The translations under genes and the position numbers were made by a program. Below are positions 60,542-64,000 of a stretch of 64,000 bases of DNA, piece after piece. The notes beneath the pieces are model-generated. The model did not search any database, was not told where the DNA came from, and saw only the letters and a list, made by a program, of their open reading frames with translations. The stretch comes from Kitasatospora sp. GAS204B (GTDB taxonomy: Bacteria > Actinomycetota > Actinomycetes > Streptomycetales > Streptomycetaceae), in assembly GCF_029892155.1 (NCBI RefSeq), contig NZ_JARZAG010000009.1, positions 1 to 64,000 of the forward strand, read 5' to 3'. The first letter of the stretch is position 1. Every line of letters starts with the position of its first letter.

Positions 60542-63033
60542 TTCACCCTCCCCGTGGCGCCGGTCGCACCTCGGCTGAATCTCGGATGGATCAGCCCGAC
60601 GCAGGAGTACGGCAGCTCGTCCACCTCCTCGACCGGGACCCCGCGTTGCGCGGCCAGCAGTCGGATGTGGTCGAGGTCCGAGCCGACCCCGCGCCGGGCC
60701 AGCACCCGCCACGGGACCCGGCGCAGCAGCACCCGGGTCGTCTCGCCCACCCCGGGCTTGACCAGGTTGACGTCCCCGATCCCGTACTGGGCGCTGATCC
60801 GCTCAACCGCGGTCCACCCCGCCCAGGTCGGCTCCCGCTCAACCGCCGAGGAGGCCACCCCGAGCACTGCCCCGCCCGCCTCCGCCAACTCCGCCCGAAC
60901 GGAGGGAAAGTGGGCAGCGACGATGTCCAGGAACGCCACCGAGACATCCGCGCGGCCCAACTCCCGGTAGTACTTCGCCCCGTGGAAGTCCTCGGGGCCG
61001 ATCAGGTCGTCCCGCAGCACGGTACGCGAAACCAGCCCGGAGACCGTGGAGTTGAGGCAGGCCGACGGGATCAGGAAGTCCTCCCGGGTGCCGAACGTCC
61101 GCACGCAGCGCCCGGGGTCGGCCAGCACGGCGAGCTCCGGGTCGAACGGGGTGCCCGCGAGCGCGGCGGCCAGCTCCCGGGCGATCGCCCCCTTGCCGGT
61201 CCAGCCGTCCACGAAGACGACGTCCGACGGATGGTGACGATCCATCAGATAACGCAGCGCGACCGGGTCGATGCCGCGGCCACGGATGATCGAGACGGCG
61301 TAGTGCGGCGCCTCGATCCGGTGCTCGGCGGCCAGCCAGCGGCGGATCAGGATCCCGACCGGGGTCCCGGCGCGGGCCAGCGAGGCGAGCACCAGATGCT
61401 CCCCCCGCTCGTGCAGCAGCGTCTCGGCGACGGTGCCGACCGCCAGCGCGATCCGCCGTGCCGAGCCGCGCAGCGCGAGGTGGAACAGCTCCTGGTACTC
61501 GGGGCTCGGCTGGTACTCCACCGGCAGCGACTCGGCGTAGTGCGCACCGCCCGACTGCACCGCCTCCTCTCGCTCCTCGGTGGACGCCTCCAGCGCGACA
61601 CCGGACAGATCGGTCAGCAGCCAGCCCACCTCCGCCGCCGGGTAGGAGGAGAACTCCGGCCCCCGCAGCGGACGGGCCGTCACCGGGCGGTACTCCGGCA
61701 GCACGGTGAGCACCACCTGGTCGGTCACCTCGCGCAGCTGGGCCAGCAGGCCTTCGGGCGCGTGCAGTTCTGGCGTGTCGGCGGCCGCGTCCACGACCAG
61801 CACGATCGCATCGAACCGCCGCCCCGCCTCCCGGCCGGGGGCCACGTTGTAGGCGAACCGCGGCTCGCCGCCCTCGCCCGGCGCACCGTGCGCGGGAAAG
61901 CGGAGCCGGGTCCGGATCGGGTAGCCGGGATCGTCCACGGCGAGCACCGGCGAGCGGGTGGTGGTGGAGAACCAGACGTCCGCCGACCAGGGCGTCGCGC
62001 GCAGCGTCCCCCGCAACGCGACCTGCAGCGCCTCGGCCAGCCGCAGCGGCGCGTAGATCAGCTCCTCGCAGCCGAGCACCAGCACCCGCCGCTCACCGCC
62101 GGCCAGCTCCTTGGCCAGCAGCTCGCCCAACTCCGGCAACGCGGCCTCCAGCCGGACCCGCTGCGCGCAGACGAAGCCGTGGCGTCCGCCCTCCGGCACC
62201 CCGACCGGCCACGGCAGCGGCACCCGCACCACCTCGGCGGCATCGCCACCGTCACTGTCACCTGCACCAGCAGCGCCACCGGCACTGGCTCTGGCACGGA
62301 CGCCGGCGACGGCCGCACCTCCGGCACCCAGCTCCGCCGCCAGCCGCCGAGCCCGCTCCCCGGTGCCGGCCGGCAGCCGCACCCGCCCCTCGGCCAGCGC
62401 CACCACCTCGATCGTCACCCCCAGCTCGGCCGCGAAGGTCGCCAGCCGCTTGCGGTCCGCCACGCCCCGCAGGTCCACCAGCGCCGCCAACCCGTAGCGC
62501 CGCCGCGGCCGGTGCCGGTGCAGCGCCGCGATGATGTTCAACGCCGTCTGCCCGGTGGACAGTTCGTCATCGACCAGGATCAACGGCCCGGCCGCGGAGA
62601 GCAGCTCGGGATCCGCCGGCAGCAGCAGGTGCGAGGTGGCGTGCGAGTGCTCCTCCTCGAAGCCGGCCGCCGGCTCCAGGCCGGCCACCGGGCGCCGGGT
62701 GGAGTGCAGGTAGCTCGCCTCCAACTCGTCCGCCACGCAGTGGCCGAGGCCGGTCGCGGTCTCCGCGAAGCCGAGCACCGTCACCGGCTCACCGGGCCGC
62801 AGGTCCAGCCGCGAGCGCACCGCCGCGCCCAGCCGCCGCCCGGCGCCGTAGACCACGGCGGGCCGCTGCGGCACGTGCTTGCCCAGCACCTGCGAGACCA
62901 GCAGCTGCGCCCGCCTCGGATTGCCCTCCCGGACGGCCAGTCCGAGCAGCTCGGGCAGCTCGGCATCGCCGTGCAGCCCGATCCCGAGCCGGTCCGCCAC
63001 CCAACGGCCGCTCCACACCGCTTCGGTGGTCAC
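60538..63033 (-). CDS. PRTase-TRSP-StiP fusion protein (tellurite-stress biosynthetic module)
   Basis: The GTG at 63033, overlapping the stop of the CitE-like gene, gives 831 residues with three regions. Residues about 35-220 are a phosphoribosyltransferase with the PRPP loop LILVDDELSTGQTALN (151-166). A Gly/Ala linker (about 235-265) leads to a TRSP-type domain to about 440 (VLVLGCEELIYAPLRLAEAL). Residues about 455-831 match the StiP cysteine-protease-like family (GPEFSSYPAAEVGWLLTDLS, VDGWTGKGAIARELAAAL, YGIGDVNLVKPGVGETTRVL). These domains are known together in tellurite/stress operons, here in one chain. It is predicted to build a nucleoside- or ribosyl-type metabolite. Confidence 0.82.
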   Translation of the reverse strand: MTTEAVWSGRWVADRLGIGLHGDAELPELLGLAVREGNPRRAQLLVSQVLGKHVPQRPAVVYGAGRRLGAAVRSRLDLRPGEPVTVLGFAETATGLGHCVADELEASYLHSTRRPVAGLEPAAGFEEEHSHATSHLLLPADPELLSAAGPLILVDDELSTGQTALNIIAALHRHRPRRRYGLAALVDLRGVADRKRLATFAAELGVTIEVVALAEGRVRLPAGTGERARRLAAELGAGGAAVAGVRARASAGGAAGAGDSDGGDAAEVVRVPLPWPVGVPEGGRHGFVCAQRVRLEAALPELGELLAKELAGGERRVLVLGCEELIYAPLRLAEALQVALRGTLRATPWSADVWFSTTTRSPVLAVDDPGYPIRTRLRFPAHGAPGEGGEPRFAYNVAPGREAGRRFDAIVLVVDAAADTPELHAPEGLLAQLREVTDQVVLTVLPEYRPVTARPLRGPEFSSYPAAEVGWLLTDLSGVALEASTEEREEAVQSGGAHYAESLPVEYQPSPEYQELFHLALRGSARRIALAVGTVAETLLHERGEHLVLASLARAGTPVGILIRRWLAAEHRIEAPHYAVSIIRGRGIDPVALRYLMDRHHPSDVVFVDGWTGKGAIARELAAALAGTPFDPELAVLADPGRCVRTFGTREDFLIPSACLNSTVSGLVSRTVLRDDLIGPEDFHGAKYYRELGRADVSVAFLDIVAAHFPSVRAELAEAGGAVLGVASSAVEREPTWAGWTAVERISAQYGIGDVNLVKPGVGETTRVLLRRVPWRVLARRGVGSDLDHIRLLAAQRGVPVEEVDELPYSCVGLIHPRFSRGATGATGRVK

Positions 63034-64000
63034 CGTGCGGTCCCCCCGTCCCGGACCGCGTCCCGGCAGGCCGCGTACAGCTCCGCGAAGCCCACCCCCG
63101 GGCGGGCCACCCCGAACACCTCGGCCCGGAGCAACACCCGCTCCGCCCAGGCCCGGTGCGGCTTGGCCTCGTTCATCTTGTTGCCGTACGCCGAACCCGA
63201 CACGCCCAGCCCGCCGCCGGGCCCACCACCCAGCACGTCCTGGGCATCCCGGTACTCCTCGTGCGTGACCACCGATCGCGCGTGCACCGCCGGCACCTGG
63301 CTCGGATGGACGCAGGTCTTTCCCAACAGGCCGTTGGCACGGTCGAGTTCGATCTCCCGGAGCAGCCCGGCCAGCTCCACACCGCCGACGCCGAGCGGGA
63401 AGTACTCCCAGACCGGCCCGGTCACGGTGTACCCGGTCCCGTCCGCCCGGCCCAGGACGTTGACCACGTCGCCGATCACCGCGGCCACCAGCGCCAGGTC
63501 GTAGGCCGTCAACTCCGGCGCACGGCGCAGCCCGTAGGCCGCGCAGAGGTCGGTGACGCCGAGCCGGACGGCCAGCACCCGGTCCCGGAACTTCGCCAGC
63601 AGCTCCGCGATGCGCAGCAGTTGGTCCCGCCGCCGCTCCAGCATCGCGAGCTCGGGGGATTCCAGCACCGGCATCCCGAACAGCCGCTGCCCGCAAGCGG
63701 TCTCGGCCGCCGCCAACGCCGCCAGATAGGCCTCGCCGAGTTCTTCGGTGAACTTGGGCAGCACGAAGCCGCTGAGCAGCCGCGCCGACTCGCCCAGCCG
63801 CTCGATCAGTTCGCCGATCTGCTCCGGCGCCCGGACCCGGACGAAGAGCAGTGGCAGCTCCACCGCCCCCGCGCCGCCCGAAAGCCCGTCACCCGCCAGC
63901 TCCCGCAGCCCGGCGACCAGATTCGCCGCGCCGGCCGCCACCTCCCGGTCGGCGATCGCGTCCTCCAGGCAGAGGACCATCGAGACCACCCCGCGCGCCG
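63030..64000 (-). CDS. HpcH/HpaI (CitE-like) C-C lyase, 5-prime end outside window
   Basis: The frame is open through the right edge, so the N-terminus is missing. The visible part begins SMVLCLEDAIADREV, continues LFVRVRAPEQI, VLPKFTEELGEAYL, then RLFGMPVLESPELAM, and ends near LLGKTCVHPSQVPAVH. This is the TIM-barrel pattern of CitE-like lyases with the Arg and acidic Mg ligands. Members act in aldol or Claisen-type cleavage. In tellurite-stress operons this lyase precedes the PRTase and StiP proteins, which matches the order here. The four-base overlap shows translational coupling. Confidence 0.85.
   Translation of the reverse strand, partial: ARGVVSMVLCLEDAIADREVAAGAANLVAGLRELAGDGLSGGAGAVELPLLFVRVRAPEQIGELIERLGESARLLSGFVLPKFTEELGEAYLAALAAAETACGQRLFGMPVLESPELAMLERRRDQLLRIAELLAKFRDRVLAVRLGVTDLCAAYGLRRAPELTAYDLALVAAVIGDVVNVLGRADGTGYTVTGPVWEYFPLGVGGVELAGLLREIELDRANGLLGKTCVHPSQVPAVHARSVVTHEEYRDAQDVLGGGPGGGLGVSGSAYGNKMNEAKPHRAWAERVLLRAEVFGVARPGVGFAELYAACRDAVRDGGTAR

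Noticed and set aside
60586..63504. Long plus-strand frame opposite the PRTase-TRSP-StiP gene
   Set aside because: It is the antisense shadow common in GC-rich genes; it is rich in Arg, Gly, Gln and His, without domain motifs.
1..64000. CRISPR arrays, intact insertion sequences or prophage genes
   Set aside because: No regularly spaced repeats, Cas proteins, transposase or phage structural genes are evident. The only mobile-type sequence is the MITE-like palindrome.

Overview
The window is very GC-rich, with GTG and TTG starts, ATGA/GTGA gene overlaps, many perfect-hairpin terminators, an F420-type flavin oxidoreductase, and secreted and small-molecule regulators. It reads as a chromosomal segment of a Streptomycetaceae actinomycete (Streptomyces or Kitasatospora-like). 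The genus is inferred, not proven.

Layout. 0-6.1 kb holds small ordinary genes: a cupin/VOC pair, an Rrf2 regulator with a SnoaL-like protein divergent from a glycosidase-like protein, a SUKH-like protein, an alpha/beta hydrolase divergent from a MarR regulator across a palindromic operator, and a ribbon-helix-helix/PIN toxin-antitoxin pair. 6.2-19.9 kb holds a secreted protein, a minus-strand run (two glycosyltransferases, SGNH hydrolase, DUF2079 membrane protein), a secreted penicillin-acylase-type hydrolase, a DUF899 protein, and an MFS exporter with its TetR regulator.

19.9-55.6 kb looks like a biosynthetic gene cluster whose product I do not recognise. Its left part (minus strand, 19.9-26.8 kb) contains a 24-codon gene with its own promoter, Shine-Dalgarno and terminator, two ABC-2 permeases, an ABC ATPase, a CapK/PaaK-like adenylate-forming enzyme, a ferritin-like diiron protein and a LuxR regulator. 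The middle (27.0-33.8 kb) carries a Gfo/Idh/MocA dehydrogenase, a methyltransferase, an F420-type oxidoreductase and a complete but divergent second phenylalanyl-tRNA synthetase (pheS and pheT type). A 58-codon secreted peptide follows. The right part (34.3-51.3 kb, plus strand) is one tightly packed operon: methyltransferase, split transketolase, GT-B-like protein, APH-type kinase, FAD protein, an NRPS A-PCP protein, a PKS KS-AT-ACP protein, a FkbK/ACP/FkbI/FkbH-type set for a hydroxy- or methoxymalonyl-ACP extender, another methyltransferase and a short-chain dehydrogenase. A clavaminate-synthase-like hydroxylase and an O-carbamoyltransferase lie further right, beyond an RNase H and a SUKH-like gene.

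Working model (inference). An unusual carboxylate is loaded on the A-PCP protein and extended once by the KS-AT-ACP protein with a C2 or oxygenated-malonyl unit. The product is then elaborated with C2 ketol transfer, phosphorylation, methylation, hydroxylation and carbamoylation, and exported by the ABC or MFS systems. The PheRS copy may be a resistance enzyme or a neofunctionalised aminoacyl-tRNA supplier. No thioesterase is visible. The peptide/CapK/diiron/ABC set could be part of the same pathway or a small ribosomal-peptide pathway of its own.

55.8-64 kb returns to housekeeping: a GH15 glucoamylase-like protein, tRNA-Val(UAC), a coiled-coil membrane protein, an FmdB zinc ribbon, and a HAD / PRTase-TRSP-StiP fusion / CitE-like operon of the tellurite-stress biosynthetic type that runs off the right edge.
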